Under the pieces are notes generated by a model, which was not told where the DNA came from, did not search any database, and saw only the letters and a program-made list of their open reading frames with translations. This document shows, one piece after another, positions 7,739-15,982 of a stretch of DNA of 45,223 nt. Both the position numbers and the translations under genes were made by a program. Within the stretch, counting starts at the first letter, position 1, and each line of letters opens with the position of its first letter. The DNA comes from an uncultured Bacteroidales bacterium (GTDB lineage: Bacteria; Bacteroidota; Bacteroidia; Bacteroidales; UBA932). The stretch spans positions 1 through 45,223 of the forward strand of contig CAJOHX010000014.1 of assembly GCA_905234475.1 (NCBI GenBank), read 5' to 3'.

Positions 7739-8851
7739 ATGCAAGACAGCAAGCGAATCGTCTTCATCGATTACATTCGCGTCATTGCGTGTTTCCTGGT
7801 GATGCTCGTGCATGCCAGCGAAAGCTTTTATGCAGGCTCCGCGTCAGGGCTGGCGGGTGATGAGGCGATGGTTCCCACGGAAGCGGCCCGGTTCTGGGTG
7901 GCGTTCTATGATGGATTCGTCGCACGGACCTGCGTCCCGCTCTTCATGATCGTGTCGGCTTTCCTGCTGGTCCCGCTCAAGCCGGGACAGTCGATGGGAG
8001 ATTTCTACAAACGCCGTTTCAAGCGTATTCTGCCGCCGTTCATCCTCTTCCTGCTGCTCTATACCTTCCTGCCGCTTGCGTGGGACGGGATGACCTGGGA
8101 GCAGTCGCTTGCCGACCTGAGACTGCTGCCGTTCAATTTCCCGTCCATGGCGGGACATTTGTGGTTTATGTATCCGCTGATCGGCCTGTACCTGATCATC
8201 CCGGTGGTGTCGCCCTGGCTGGAGAAGGCCTCCGCGAAGGACGAAAGGATCTTCCTGGGCTTTTTCGCGCTGTCCACTTTTATTCCGTGGATCCGCCGGT
8301 TCATCGTCGGGGAGGTCTGGGGAGAGGCGTTCTGGAATGGATTCAATGCGCTTTGGTACTGCTCCGGCTACCTGGGCTATCTGGTGATGGCGCACTATAT
8401 CCGTGTCCACCTGGACTGGAGCCGGGGGCGCAAACTGTGGGTGGGCTGGACCTGTTTCTTGCTGGGTTCCCTGTTCACGCTGTGGGCTTTCTGGATGAAG
8501 GGGGTGCCCGGCGTGTCAATGCCCACGCCCGATATCGAGTGGGCCTGGGAGTTCTGCATGCCCAACCTGGTGATTTCGACCTTTGGCCTGTTCCTGGTGT
8601 TTTCCTGCATCCGGCAGAAGGAGGCGCCTGCCCTCGTCACGGGCATTGCCAGACGGTCCTACGGGATGTACCTGATGCACATGTTCTTCCTGGCTCCCAT
8701 CTCCGGCTGGATCATCGGGGGAGACGTCGCCAATCCGGCCGTCCCGGTCTGGCTGGCCATTCCGCTGACCGCCGTGCTGAGCTACCTTTGCTGCGCGTTG
8801 ACGGCTAAGCTTATTTCACTTTTGCCCGGCAGTAAGTGGATCATCGGGTAG
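7739..8851 (+). CDS. Acyltransferase family 3 membrane protein
   Basis: A 370-residue protein with about ten transmembrane segments and the typical N terminus of the acyltransferase 3 / OafA group: FIDYIRVIACFLVMLVHASE, where the His in VHAS is the usual conserved residue after helix 1, followed by a loop and PLFMIVSAFLLVP. Such enzymes transfer acyl groups, mostly acetyl or succinyl, to extracytoplasmic sugars of O-antigen, peptidoglycan or glycans. No glycan synthesis genes are nearby, so the acceptor is unknown. It converges with the nitroreductase gene, leaving only 4 bases between the stops. Confidence 0.88.
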   Translation: MQDSKRIVFIDYIRVIACFLVMLVHASESFYAGSASGLAGDEAMVPTEAARFWVAFYDGFVARTCVPLFMIVSAFLLVPLKPGQSMGDFYKRRFKRILPPFILFLLLYTFLPLAWDGMTWEQSLADLRLLPFNFPSMAGHLWFMYPLIGLYLIIPVVSPWLEKASAKDERIFLGFFALSTFIPWIRRFIVGEVWGEAFWNGFNALWYCSGYLGYLVMAHYIRVHLDWSRGRKLWVGWTCFLLGSLFTLWAFWMKGVPGVSMPTPDIEWAWEFCMPNLVISTFGLFLVFSCIRQKEAPALVTGIARRSYGMYLMHMFFLAPISGWIIGGDVANPAVPVWLAIPLTAVLSYLCCALTAKLISLLPGSKWIIG

Positions 8852-8855
8852 GGGG

Positions 8856-9533
8856 TTATCTCCAGGAGAAATGTTCTTTGCCGGCGCCGATCTCGAAGTG
8901 GTATTTGACGATGCCAAGGTCCATGCGGGTATAGCCCCAGGGTGAGAAAAGGGTCCTGGCCTCCACCACGTTGCCCGGGTGCAGGATGAACTTGAATTTC
9001 TGCTGGTTGACAGCCGTAGGGGCAAGCATGGCCGCTTCCATCCCGTCCATGAACCATGCCGGTGGAAGCCCGTCGGACTCGTAGAATTGCTCCACCGGCC
9101 TGCGGGGATGCTGCACGCCGGGGAAGGTCCCGTAGCCAAGGGCGATCAGGCAGTGGACAATATCTCCTTTGCGCAGCGTGAAGGTGCCGGCGACCTTCCT
9201 ATAGGTCAGGCCGGCCCAGCAGGTATTCAGTCCGAGCGTCTGGGCCAGGATCACGAGCTCTTCGCCGAAATAGCCGACCTTCTCCTCCCATTCCTTGCCT
9301 TTGGGCGCTGCCACGACCAGGTAATTCCTCACGCCGGAGAACTGCCCGTAGGTGGTGATGAACATGCCGCTGAAAGCCTTGGGCTCATCCAGGACCAGCT
9401 GGATGTTCAGTCCGCTCTCCCCGTTGATGCGTTCGATGGCCGCTTGGATTGTGGCCGCTTTGGCCGGTTCTACCGGCTTATCCAGATACTTCCGCACGGA
9501 ATGCCGTGCCCTGATTGCTTCTATGAGTTCCAT
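8856..9533 (-). CDS. Nitroreductase-family FMN oxidoreductase
   Basis: A 225-residue protein starting MELIEAIRARHSVRKYLDKP, the standard N-terminal signature of nitroreductases in which R-x-S-x-R contacts FMN phosphate. Further family features are GYFGEELVILAQTLGLNTCW (cofactor-side helix) and CLIALGYGTFPGVQHPRRP near the second half. The C-terminal duplicated half (MDGMEAAMLAPTAVNQQKFKFIL) resembles the TM1586-like nitroreductase group. The physiological substrate cannot be predicted. The gene is monocistronic with its own promoter box directly upstream. Confidence 0.88.
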   Translation of the reverse strand: MELIEAIRARHSVRKYLDKPVEPAKAATIQAAIERINGESGLNIQLVLDEPKAFSGMFITTYGQFSGVRNYLVVAAPKGKEWEEKVGYFGEELVILAQTLGLNTCWAGLTYRKVAGTFTLRKGDIVHCLIALGYGTFPGVQHPRRPVEQFYESDGLPPAWFMDGMEAAMLAPTAVNQQKFKFILHPGNVVEARTLFSPWGYTRMDLGIVKYHFEIGAGKEHFSWR

Positions 9534-9537
9534 ACCG

Positions 9538-9545
9538 CAAAGATA
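9538..9545 (-). promoter_or_regulatory. -7 box 4 bases upstream of nitroreductase start
   Basis: The minus strand reads TATCTTTG followed by CGGT and then ATG. Transcription starting a few bases after the box would give a leaderless or nearly leaderless mRNA. Confidence 0.5.
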
Positions 9546-9671
9546 ACAAAAACAGGGGAACCCTTAGCAGGGTGCGAATACTCCTTGCCAAACAGTGATT
9601 TGGATTTCAGTCAGAAAATCCATTTATTTGCAGTAGGTTATTACTATGGGTAATGGGCATCGCATAATCAA

Positions 9672-10613
9672 ATGACCAAAGAAGAACAACAAGCTTATTA
9701 TGCAAAGCGGGAACAGGAACTGCTTGACGCGTGCCGGATCAAGACAAAGGAGCAGTTTCTCGACGAATGCAGAAAAGCCGGCATAAATGAGGATTGGTAC
9801 GCTTTCACCTGCGACCGGTCGAAGCCCGTGTCGATCGACGAGGACACGGTCTATTACGGAAGGAGCGGCGAAACAATCGTTTCTTATCCCTTTCACCGGT
9901 GGGATATCGCCTTTCGTGAACTGCTCATTTACAAAGAGGAATTTGAATGGGAGGCGACCGGCGCGCCGTACAGGATCACGTCGGTCAAATGGGAATCCAA
10001 CGCCGATATTACCGCCGCCTTCGGCAATACCATGACGATCCGCGAGTATCGGTTTTCAGAACAGCCGGAGCAGGAAATGCTCGACGACGGCTGGACCTAC
10101 GACCACTACGACTGGTATATGGGTTACAGCGTCTACTATAAATCAGTCTCTGCCGGCAGCGTGATGAGGACCGCCTCTATTGTATTCAGGTTCACGAAAC
10201 GGACCGACAAACGCGACGCGGAGACGTTTGGTTTTGCGGAAGGCAGTTATCTGAGCGGAACGTATCGTTATCCCGTGCCGCAGGATCTGCGGGACAGGAT
10301 CCGGTCCGAGCGGGATTTCCGGTTCAGGTTTTCCGATGAGCTTCGTGCGACGCTGACGGAAAGACTCGCGAAGAACCTGATCGAGGATGAGTTCGAGGAT
10401 CTGCGTGCATTTCAGGAAGCCGGTCGGAAAGCGCTGTCCGCCGCGTTCGACCCGAAGCTGTCCGAAAGCGACCAGGCAACTGCGTTTGCGAAGGCATCCA
10501 ACCATGCGGAAGAGGGGCACCCCGCAATCGACAATTATGAAGGAAGCCGCACCTATATCGTTGTGCACAACAATCTTCACCGAGCATACGATCAGGCGGG
10601 GCTCAAATGGTGA
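9672..10613 (+). CDS. Hypothetical protein, soluble, family not recognised
   Basis: A 313-residue protein that I do not recognise. It has no signal peptide or membrane segment and is rich in charged and aromatic residues. The first 40 residues are helical and charged (TKEEQQAYYAKREQELLDAC), the middle is beta-like with many tyrosines (DDGWTYDHYDWYMGYSVYY), and the C-terminal third is helical with RDRIRSERDFRFRFSDELRA, ending in SNHAEEGHPAIDNYEG and IVVHNNLHRAYDQAGLKW. It stands alone between the nitroreductase and the tRNA-Pro region; this orphan position beside a tRNA gene is compatible with acquisition by transfer, but no integrase is present. Confidence 0.6.
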   Translation: MTKEEQQAYYAKREQELLDACRIKTKEQFLDECRKAGINEDWYAFTCDRSKPVSIDEDTVYYGRSGETIVSYPFHRWDIAFRELLIYKEEFEWEATGAPYRITSVKWESNADITAAFGNTMTIREYRFSEQPEQEMLDDGWTYDHYDWYMGYSVYYKSVSAGSVMRTASIVFRFTKRTDKRDAETFGFAEGSYLSGTYRYPVPQDLRDRIRSERDFRFRFSDELRATLTERLAKNLIEDEFEDLRAFQEAGRKALSAAFDPKLSESDQATAFAKASNHAEEGHPAIDNYEGSRTYIVVHNNLHRAYDQAGLKW

Positions 10614-10644
10614 ATGTTTTCGGAGCGAAGCGACGCAGGGGAAC

Positions 10645-10666
10645 TCGAGGGGGTTCGCCCCCTCGA
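10645..10666. terminator. Strong UUCG-loop hairpin after the orphan gene
   Basis: TCGAGGGGG and CCCCCTCGA form a perfect 9-bp stem around TTCG, 31 bases after the stop at 10613. No T run follows, so Rho-independent termination is uncertain; it may act as an RNA 3'-end stabiliser. Confidence 0.4.
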
Positions 10667-10675
10667 TGGATGGCT

Positions 10676-10732
10676 GTCACCCAGACAGAAAAAGAGAGCC
10701 GCAAAACGGCTCTCTTTTTCTGTCTGGGTGAC
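10676..10732. terminator. 26-bp perfect palindrome with bidirectional terminator core
   Basis: Arms 10676-10701 and 10707-10732 are perfect reverse complements around the loop CAAAA. The inner part (GAGAGCCG / CGGCTCTC flanked by A5 and T5 runs) has the form of a bidirectional intrinsic terminator, which would end tRNA-Pro transcription on the minus strand and the orphan gene on the plus strand. The outer part of the right arm, 10723-10732, is the 3' end of the tRNA-Pro gene, so the left arm carries an inverted copy of the tRNA end. Confidence 0.75.
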
Positions 10733-10795
10733 TCGACTTGAACGAGCGACCTCCTGGTCCCTAACCAGGTGCGCTACCAACTGCGCCACACCCAG
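10723..10795 (-). tRNA. tRNA-Pro, anticodon read as AGG
   Basis: A 73-base cloverleaf folds on the minus strand: acceptor CTGGGTG/CACCCAG with discriminator A, D stem GCGC/GCGC around AGTTGGTA, anticodon stem CCTGG/CCAGG with loop TTAGGGA, and T arm GCTCG-TTCAAGT-CGAGT. The first pair C1-G72 is usual for bacterial proline tRNAs and G37 fits as well. Loop numbering places AGG at positions 34-36, i.e. proline (CCU). A34 is rare in bacterial tRNA-Pro, where GGG, TGG and CGG are expected. CCA is not encoded. Confidence 0.85.
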
Positions 10796-10865
10796 ATGCC
10801 CTCGAAAGGGACCGGAAAAGCATCGGCTTTCCCGGAAAAACTTATTCAAATCACGGCCCGTTTGA

Positions 10866-11921
10866 TCAAGCGCGCTCTTTCAGGACAGCCTGGCATTCAG
10901 CGCGCAGGTCGTCCAGGGCCTTGCGGTCGGCGGGGTAGAATTTGACGACGGGCGCCACGGCCATCCTGGCACTCTGGCCCAGGTGCTTGCCCAGCAGTTC
11001 GTATTCCTCATACTGCGCCAGCAGGGTAGCGGCCTGGTCCGCCTCCAGCGGCATGTCCAGTCCCGCCTCCCGCAGCATGAAGCGGCTCTTGGCCGCCACG
11101 GACAGCGTCACGTTCAGCTGCACGAAGCAGATGACGTCGAAGAAGACCTCGGGCGGGAAACTGTCCTTGATCGAAAGCAGGAACGCACCGGTCTTGGTCT
11201 CGTCCAACTTGCCCTCCTGGATGGAGCGGAGCAGGGCCATCTGCTTGTCCAGGCCCTTGTCCAGCCAGCGGTGGATCATGTCGCCGTCGTACTGGTAGGT
11301 CCACACCAGCAGCCCCGCCATCACGCCGAAGACGGCGAAGAACTGGATGAGCGGGTTGAAATGGAAGGCATTGTGGCAGACATGCAGCACCGGCGCGGCG
11401 ACCAGCAGCAGCGCGGCCATCAGCAAGTCCTGCCGCTTTACCTGCAGGCGGGAGCGCACGCGCTCCGCGATCCGGACGGCGAACATCAGCCCGGCCGCGA
11501 CGATGGCGCTGCAGCCCATGTGGATCAGCGCCACCTCCAGGCCGCGGAACAGCACGGTCCCGAAGCCCATCTGCTCGCCGAGCAGCAGGTAGAAAAGGTT
11601 CTCCAGCAAGGAAAAACCGCCGCCCACGGCCGCGCCGCAGATGACGCTGTCAATGAAGAAGGCAATTCGCTTGCGCCGGGCCAGCACAAGGAGCGGGATG
11701 CCCTTGACCGCTTCCTCCAGCACCGGATTGACCACGTCGGACACGCCCTCGTACAGGACCCGCCCCGTCAATTGGAACAGGCCGAAGCACGCCAGCGCGG
11801 CCGCCATGCCGCACAGCACCAGCAGCAACAGGCGCTTCACGCTCAGCAGCGCGAAATGGTCGAGCCGGTAGACGACGAAGATATAGATGGCGACGGGCAG
11901 GAACGCGGCGAGGTAGGACAT
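10866..11921 (-). CDS. PrsW-like intramembrane metalloprotease
   Basis: A 351-residue protein using ATG 11921, which overlaps the previous stop as TAATG; an in-frame start at 11948 exists but would overlap more. About seven N-terminal transmembrane helices carry PrsW/CPBP motifs: NPVLEEAVKG (Glu-Glu at about 69-70), GAAVGGGFSLLEN, IHMGCSAIVAAGL with a conserved His at about 134, and CHNAFHF. PrsW proteases cleave membrane-bound anti-sigma factors in Gram-positives; the target here is unknown. A soluble C-terminal domain of about 120 residues (from about 230) has no assigned function. The gene is coupled to the upstream metallopeptidase-barrel gene, suggesting joint work in envelope proteolysis or signalling. 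Confidence 0.8.
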   Translation of the reverse strand: MSYLAAFLPVAIYIFVVYRLDHFALLSVKRLLLLVLCGMAAALACFGLFQLTGRVLYEGVSDVVNPVLEEAVKGIPLLVLARRKRIAFFIDSVICGAAVGGGFSLLENLFYLLLGEQMGFGTVLFRGLEVALIHMGCSAIVAAGLMFAVRIAERVRSRLQVKRQDLLMAALLLVAAPVLHVCHNAFHFNPLIQFFAVFGVMAGLLVWTYQYDGDMIHRWLDKGLDKQMALLRSIQEGKLDETKTGAFLLSIKDSFPPEVFFDVICFVQLNVTLSVAAKSRFMLREAGLDMPLEADQAATLLAQYEEYELLGKHLGQSARMAVAPVVKFYPADRKALDDLRAECQAVLKERA

Positions 11922-14908
11922 TACAGCAGCTTGATTGAGACCATCCATTCATTGCCGTGCCGTCCGCCGGGGAATCCCTCCGGAGCGAACAGGTGGCCGT
12001 AACCGACGGAAAGCGTCGTTTTCAGATAACTCATGAACACCAGCTCGGTGGTGAGCTGGACGCCCGCGCTAAAGTACATCTGCCGGGGCTCGCCGGGATT
12101 CCAGGCGGAGAGGCCCGTCCCGAAGAAGGAGCACTGGATCCAGGTCGGGTAGCAGGACAGGGCGCCGAAGTTGTTGAGCCGGATGGGCTGCAGGTTGAGC
12201 TCTGCCGTCGCCTTGGCGTAGGAATGCGCCCGGATCGCGTCGATGCCGGCTCCCGGCAGGGCCAGGGCGGTCCGGTACTGGAAGGCGTCCTGGTTGGTCA
12301 CGTGGTTATTGCGGAATCCGCCGAAATAGGTGTTGCCGAACACCGTCTTGGCATCGCCGAAACTGTGTCCGGCAGCCGTACGGAGCCAGAAGGAGGTGTT
12401 ACGGCCCACCGGCAGCAGGACGCCGAAGTCGCCCTGGGCATCGACGGAAGGGTAGACGCGGCCGCCGGCCAGGTAGCCGTAGCCGCGCAGGCTCAGATCA
12501 TAGCCCTGTTCCTTCATGACACCTCCCAGGGATGTCCGCAGCTTGGAGATCCTGCCGTAGACCGAGGCAGTCTGCAGGGACTTGATGTCGCCCACGGCGA
12601 TCTCCTGGTACATCGGGAGGGCGTCCATGTCGCCGTAGGCGCCGACCGAGAAACCCCATGCGCGGGAGTACGGCACCTGCGTGTTGTTCGAATAGTCGTA
12701 GGCCAGCGAGACCATATAGCCCTTGCGGCTCGCGCGCACCGGCCCGGCCAGGTCATAGAAGTCCACATGGTTCCACGCGGCCTTCAGGGTCCAGAAATAG
12801 AGCCGCCACTCGAGGTCCGCATGGAAGCGGTTCTTCCAGTCGTTGTGGCTCCAGGGCGAGATGCCGAGGCCCAGCTTGACGCTGTTCAGGCCCACGGGAT
12901 CACTGAAGATGAAGCGGTAGCCGAGCACCGGCGTCACATGGTTCCACGACTGGGTGTCGGTGAAGCCGGCGACGGTGGGATAAGCCCCCGCAAAGCGCAT
13001 TTCCTTCCAGACGTCGTACGGGGTGATGGCGTTGTAGACGTCGCCGAATTCGACCCGGGGGAGCGGCTCCCGGAGCAGGCCCACCTGTTCCAACTCTTTC
13101 TGGTTGTTCTCATAGGCGCGCTGGCCGTAGAGCTCAATGGCGTTGGCGTCGGTCACGACTGCGCAGGAGAGGGTGACGGGATGCATGCCGTCCCGCTCGA
13201 ACGAGAGCGCCAGCAGCTGGCCCGGGGCAATCTCCAGCGGGGCGAAGAGGCCGGTGTCGGTGTTGGAGAGCATCTCCATTTCGCGCGTGGCGAGGTCGAT
13301 CTGCCAGAGGTTGGAGACGCCGGTATAGTAGGAGCTGCCAATCAGGTAGCGGTCGTCCAGCGAGAAGCGGAACTGGCCCAGGTTGGCGTCTTCCCAGGTC
13401 ACCAGCTCCACGGGCTTGAAGATGGCCTGCGCCAGCTCTTCTGTATTGAAAATCAGCAGGGTATGCTCGCCGTTGTCGCCCTGGCGGGTGAGGGAAAGCA
13501 GCTTCCCGTCGTGGCTGATGTCCATGTCGAACACGCTCACGCCGAACGGGAAGGCGTAGATGACCTCGGGGTTCTCCAGCTCCCGGTCCAGGCGGACGAT
13601 TGACTGGGTGCCGCCGTTGGAGAACAGGCCGTAGAGACAGTCGCCTGCGTTGTCGTAGACGATGTTGCTGATGCGCTGGAGTTTCTTCTTTTTGACCACC
13701 TTCCGCTGCCCGAGATCATAGACCTGCAGGCCTCGCATCTTGCCGTTGTTGGTGGTGTAGATGAGCCGGCCCGCATTGCGGTCCAGGGCCACGTAGGCCG
13801 GGTTGTACAGCTGGACGCCGTTGATGTCGGCCAGGGACCGCTGCCTGCCGGTGCCCAGGTCAATTTCCGTAAGGTGCGCAAACGCCCCGGGGGCGTTCAT
13901 GGCAGCATACGCCTTGCCCGTGGCGGGATCGTACACAAACGGGGACACGGAACCCAGCGGCTCCGCGGTCAGCGGGGTGGTGGGGGTGAGGGGGTATTCG
14001 CGGACGGCGGAGAGGTTCTCTTCCTGGTGCCGTTTCTCGTCCTCCTTCCATGCGTCCCAGACCTTGCGGAGCGGCTGCCCGTACACCTGCCGGAACTGGC
14101 TGGCGTAGTAGGTGCGGCTGCCGTCGCTGCGGTTGTAGAAACGGATCAGCTTGTCGTAGCCGTATTCCTTGGTCAAGTAGTTCACGAAGCGGGTGCCGTA
14201 CAGGTAGGCGTTGGCGCCCACCTGGAAGTCCATCGTGGAGCCTTCCGTCTCCAGGCCCACCACCGAGAACAGTTTGTCGCCTCCGGCGATGATGCTGCGG
14301 AAGTACATCTCGTCGTAGCCGCCCAGCGAGCGTCCCACACCGCCGCCGAGCCAGGTCTCCATGAAGCAGGCGATGCCCTCGTGGTACCACCGGGGGGCAT
14401 ACCAGCGGGGGACGCTCAGGTAGCTCCACAGCGCGGAGAGCGGCTGCGCGCTGTCCGTGCTGACCTTGGCGCCGAAGAAGCGGCGCCAGCCCAGGTCCCC
14501 GCTATTGTACCTGTCCGTCATCACGGTGTGCGTGTACTCATGCTTGAAGAGCTGGGCGTAACGCTCGCTGGACGGGTTGACGTAGTACGACATGCTCAAC
14601 GGGGCCATGCCAATCTGGATCACGTTGCGCGGGAGCGGCGTCGCGCCGCCGTTGCCGTCATCCTCCCAGTCGGTCAGCAGCAGCAGGGGCGCTTCCGGGA
14701 CATAGGCCGGGTCGGCGGACCAGATCTGCTGGTGGAGCGCCCGGCCGTTGCGGTACATGCGCACCATGTGCGGGATGTAGCGCGAGAGGTTCTTGTCGAA
14801 GAACACCAGCTGCGCATCATCCGTCTTGTATTGGTAATAAGTCTGCCGCTGCCCCCGGGACAGGACCGGGAACAGCAGCAGCACGAAGACAATGACTCGG
14901 AAACGCAC
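11921..14908 (-). CDS. Secreted metallopeptidase-like / beta-propeller / outer membrane barrel protein
   Basis: A 995-residue protein with a signal peptide (VIVFVLLLFPVLSRGQ). Residues about 20-310 form a gluzincin-type peptidase-like domain with H123-E124-Y-T-H127 and a downstream WYHEGIACFMETW that supplies E177 as probable third zinc ligand. Residues about 320-620 show repeated strands typical of a beta propeller (FVYDPATGKAYAAM, FDMDISHDGKLLSLTRQGDN). Residues about 640-995 are outer-membrane barrel strands rich in aromatic residues. The start is GTG 14908, preceded by GGAGG at 3 bases, an unusually good Shine-Dalgarno for this phylum. It overlaps the PrsW-like gene by one base and follows the anchored protein by 15 bases. 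A surface or periplasmic protease anchored by its own barrel is the simplest reading (inference). Confidence 0.75.
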   Translation of the reverse strand: MRFRVIVFVLLLFPVLSRGQRQTYYQYKTDDAQLVFFDKNLSRYIPHMVRMYRNGRALHQQIWSADPAYVPEAPLLLLTDWEDDGNGGATPLPRNVIQIGMAPLSMSYYVNPSSERYAQLFKHEYTHTVMTDRYNSGDLGWRRFFGAKVSTDSAQPLSALWSYLSVPRWYAPRWYHEGIACFMETWLGGGVGRSLGGYDEMYFRSIIAGGDKLFSVVGLETEGSTMDFQVGANAYLYGTRFVNYLTKEYGYDKLIRFYNRSDGSRTYYASQFRQVYGQPLRKVWDAWKEDEKRHQEENLSAVREYPLTPTTPLTAEPLGSVSPFVYDPATGKAYAAMNAPGAFAHLTEIDLGTGRQRSLADINGVQLYNPAYVALDRNAGRLIYTTNNGKMRGLQVYDLGQRKVVKKKKLQRISNIVYDNAGDCLYGLFSNGGTQSIVRLDRELENPEVIYAFPFGVSVFDMDISHDGKLLSLTRQGDNGEHTLLIFNTEELAQAIFKPVELVTWEDANLGQFRFSLDDRYLIGSSYYTGVSNLWQIDLATREMEMLSNTDTGLFAPLEIAPGQLLALSFERDGMHPVTLSCAVVTDANAIELYGQRAYENNQKELEQVGLLREPLPRVEFGDVYNAITPYDVWKEMRFAGAYPTVAGFTDTQSWNHVTPVLGYRFIFSDPVGLNSVKLGLGISPWSHNDWKNRFHADLEWRLYFWTLKAAWNHVDFYDLAGPVRASRKGYMVSLAYDYSNNTQVPYSRAWGFSVGAYGDMDALPMYQEIAVGDIKSLQTASVYGRISKLRTSLGGVMKEQGYDLSLRGYGYLAGGRVYPSVDAQGDFGVLLPVGRNTSFWLRTAAGHSFGDAKTVFGNTYFGGFRNNHVTNQDAFQYRTALALPGAGIDAIRAHSYAKATAELNLQPIRLNNFGALSCYPTWIQCSFFGTGLSAWNPGEPRQMYFSAGVQLTTELVFMSYLKTTLSVGYGHLFAPEGFPGGRHGNEWMVSIKLL

Positions 14909-14923
14909 GACCTCCGGGCGGTT

Positions 14924-15964
14924 CTAGAAGAACCACCAGTTCAGCGCGGCCTCGGAAGCCAGCTGACCCGTGGCGGTCTCCTGGATGATGGTGCCGAGAT
15001 TGCTGGTCAGCGTTTCGCTCTGGGCGAGGGTGGAGATGTCCTGGCTCCTGAACATCCCGTTGAGGGCGCTCTCTATGTTGTTAAAGAAACCCAGCTGCTC
15101 CGTATCGAGTTTATAGGCTCGCAGGCGTTCTGACTCGAAGAACGCCAGATTGCCGTTCAGGATTTCGCCGACGGCGGCGGTGGCTTCCGGGCTGTTGATG
15201 TCTACCTGGCAGTCACCTCCCAGCGAGCTGACGAGGTTGGCGCTGCAGAGAATGGCCCGCTGGCTGTCCTCGTCGAAAGAACGCAGCGCGGCCATGCTCC
15301 GCTCGGAAGGCAGCAGGTAGCCCTTCTCCGCCAGCGCCCGGGCCGTCTTCTTGTCGCCGTCCAGGGCGGCGCTCATCTGCTGGTAGTCCACCCACTGGTC
15401 GCGGACGAACTTGAGGCGGTCGTTGCCTTCCGCCGTCTTCAGATACTCATCTGTCGTGGCGATGAAGCGGTCGGCCAGCTCGTTCTGCTTCTGCAGGGTG
15501 GTGTAGGCCGGGGAGGCGTTGATGGTGTTCTGCGCCAGGTCGGAGCGCTGCTCGCCGCCGAGGGCGGCACCCAGGTCGCTGCCGGCCTCCGCGAGCGCCG
15601 CGCATACGTTGTCAACCATCGGGCGGGCGTCGTTCATGGCCTTCAGCACGTCACCGAAAGGCGGAAGCTTGCCGGCCACCTCGTTCGACATGTCCACGAG
15701 GGCGCCGAACTGCTGTGCGCGGGAGGTCATCACCGCGTACGAAGCCACGACGCCGTTCTTATAGTTTTCGTCGTTCGCGAGAAGCTCTTCCATGTTGGTG
15801 ACGGCCTCCGTTGCGGCCTTGCGCGAGAAGCGGGAGGATTTGCCGATGTCTCCGCCGGTCTTGCCGGAGTCGACCGGCCAACCGATGAACTGGGACAGGA
15901 GTACGCCCACGAGGCAGACGGCGAGCACCGAGCCCAGGATGATCAGGTTGTTTTTCTTTTTCAT
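14924..15964 (-). CDS. Membrane-anchored extracytoplasmic protein of unknown function
   Basis: A 346-residue protein I do not recognise. The N terminus KKKNNLIILGSVLAVCLVGV is an uncleaved signal anchor or signal peptide, placing the rest in the periplasm. The mature part appears almost wholly alpha-helical (KAATEAVTNMEELLANDENY, LQKQNELADRFIATTDEYLK, LRSFDEDSQRAILCSANLVS). It ends in ALNWWFF. As the first gene of the set with the peptidase-barrel and PrsW-like genes it could be a partner or substrate of them (inference from 15-base spacing). A TATATTTG box lies only 4 bases before the ATG. Confidence 0.65.
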   Translation of the reverse strand: MKKKNNLIILGSVLAVCLVGVLLSQFIGWPVDSGKTGGDIGKSSRFSRKAATEAVTNMEELLANDENYKNGVVASYAVMTSRAQQFGALVDMSNEVAGKLPPFGDVLKAMNDARPMVDNVCAALAEAGSDLGAALGGEQRSDLAQNTINASPAYTTLQKQNELADRFIATTDEYLKTAEGNDRLKFVRDQWVDYQQMSAALDGDKKTARALAEKGYLLPSERSMAALRSFDEDSQRAILCSANLVSSLGGDCQVDINSPEATAAVGEILNGNLAFFESERLRAYKLDTEQLGFFNNIESALNGMFRSQDISTLAQSETLTSNLGTIIQETATGQLASEAALNWWFF

Positions 15965-15968
15965 GACA

Positions 15969-15976
15969 CAAATATA
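15969..15976 (-). promoter_or_regulatory. -7 box directly upstream of the anchored protein gene
   Basis: The minus strand reads TATATTTG, then TGTC, then ATG at 15964. The box falls between the stop of the DUF4301 gene (15983) and the start, so it could separate the downstream three-gene set from the recF operon. Confidence 0.4.
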
Positions 15977-15982
15977 GTGTTT

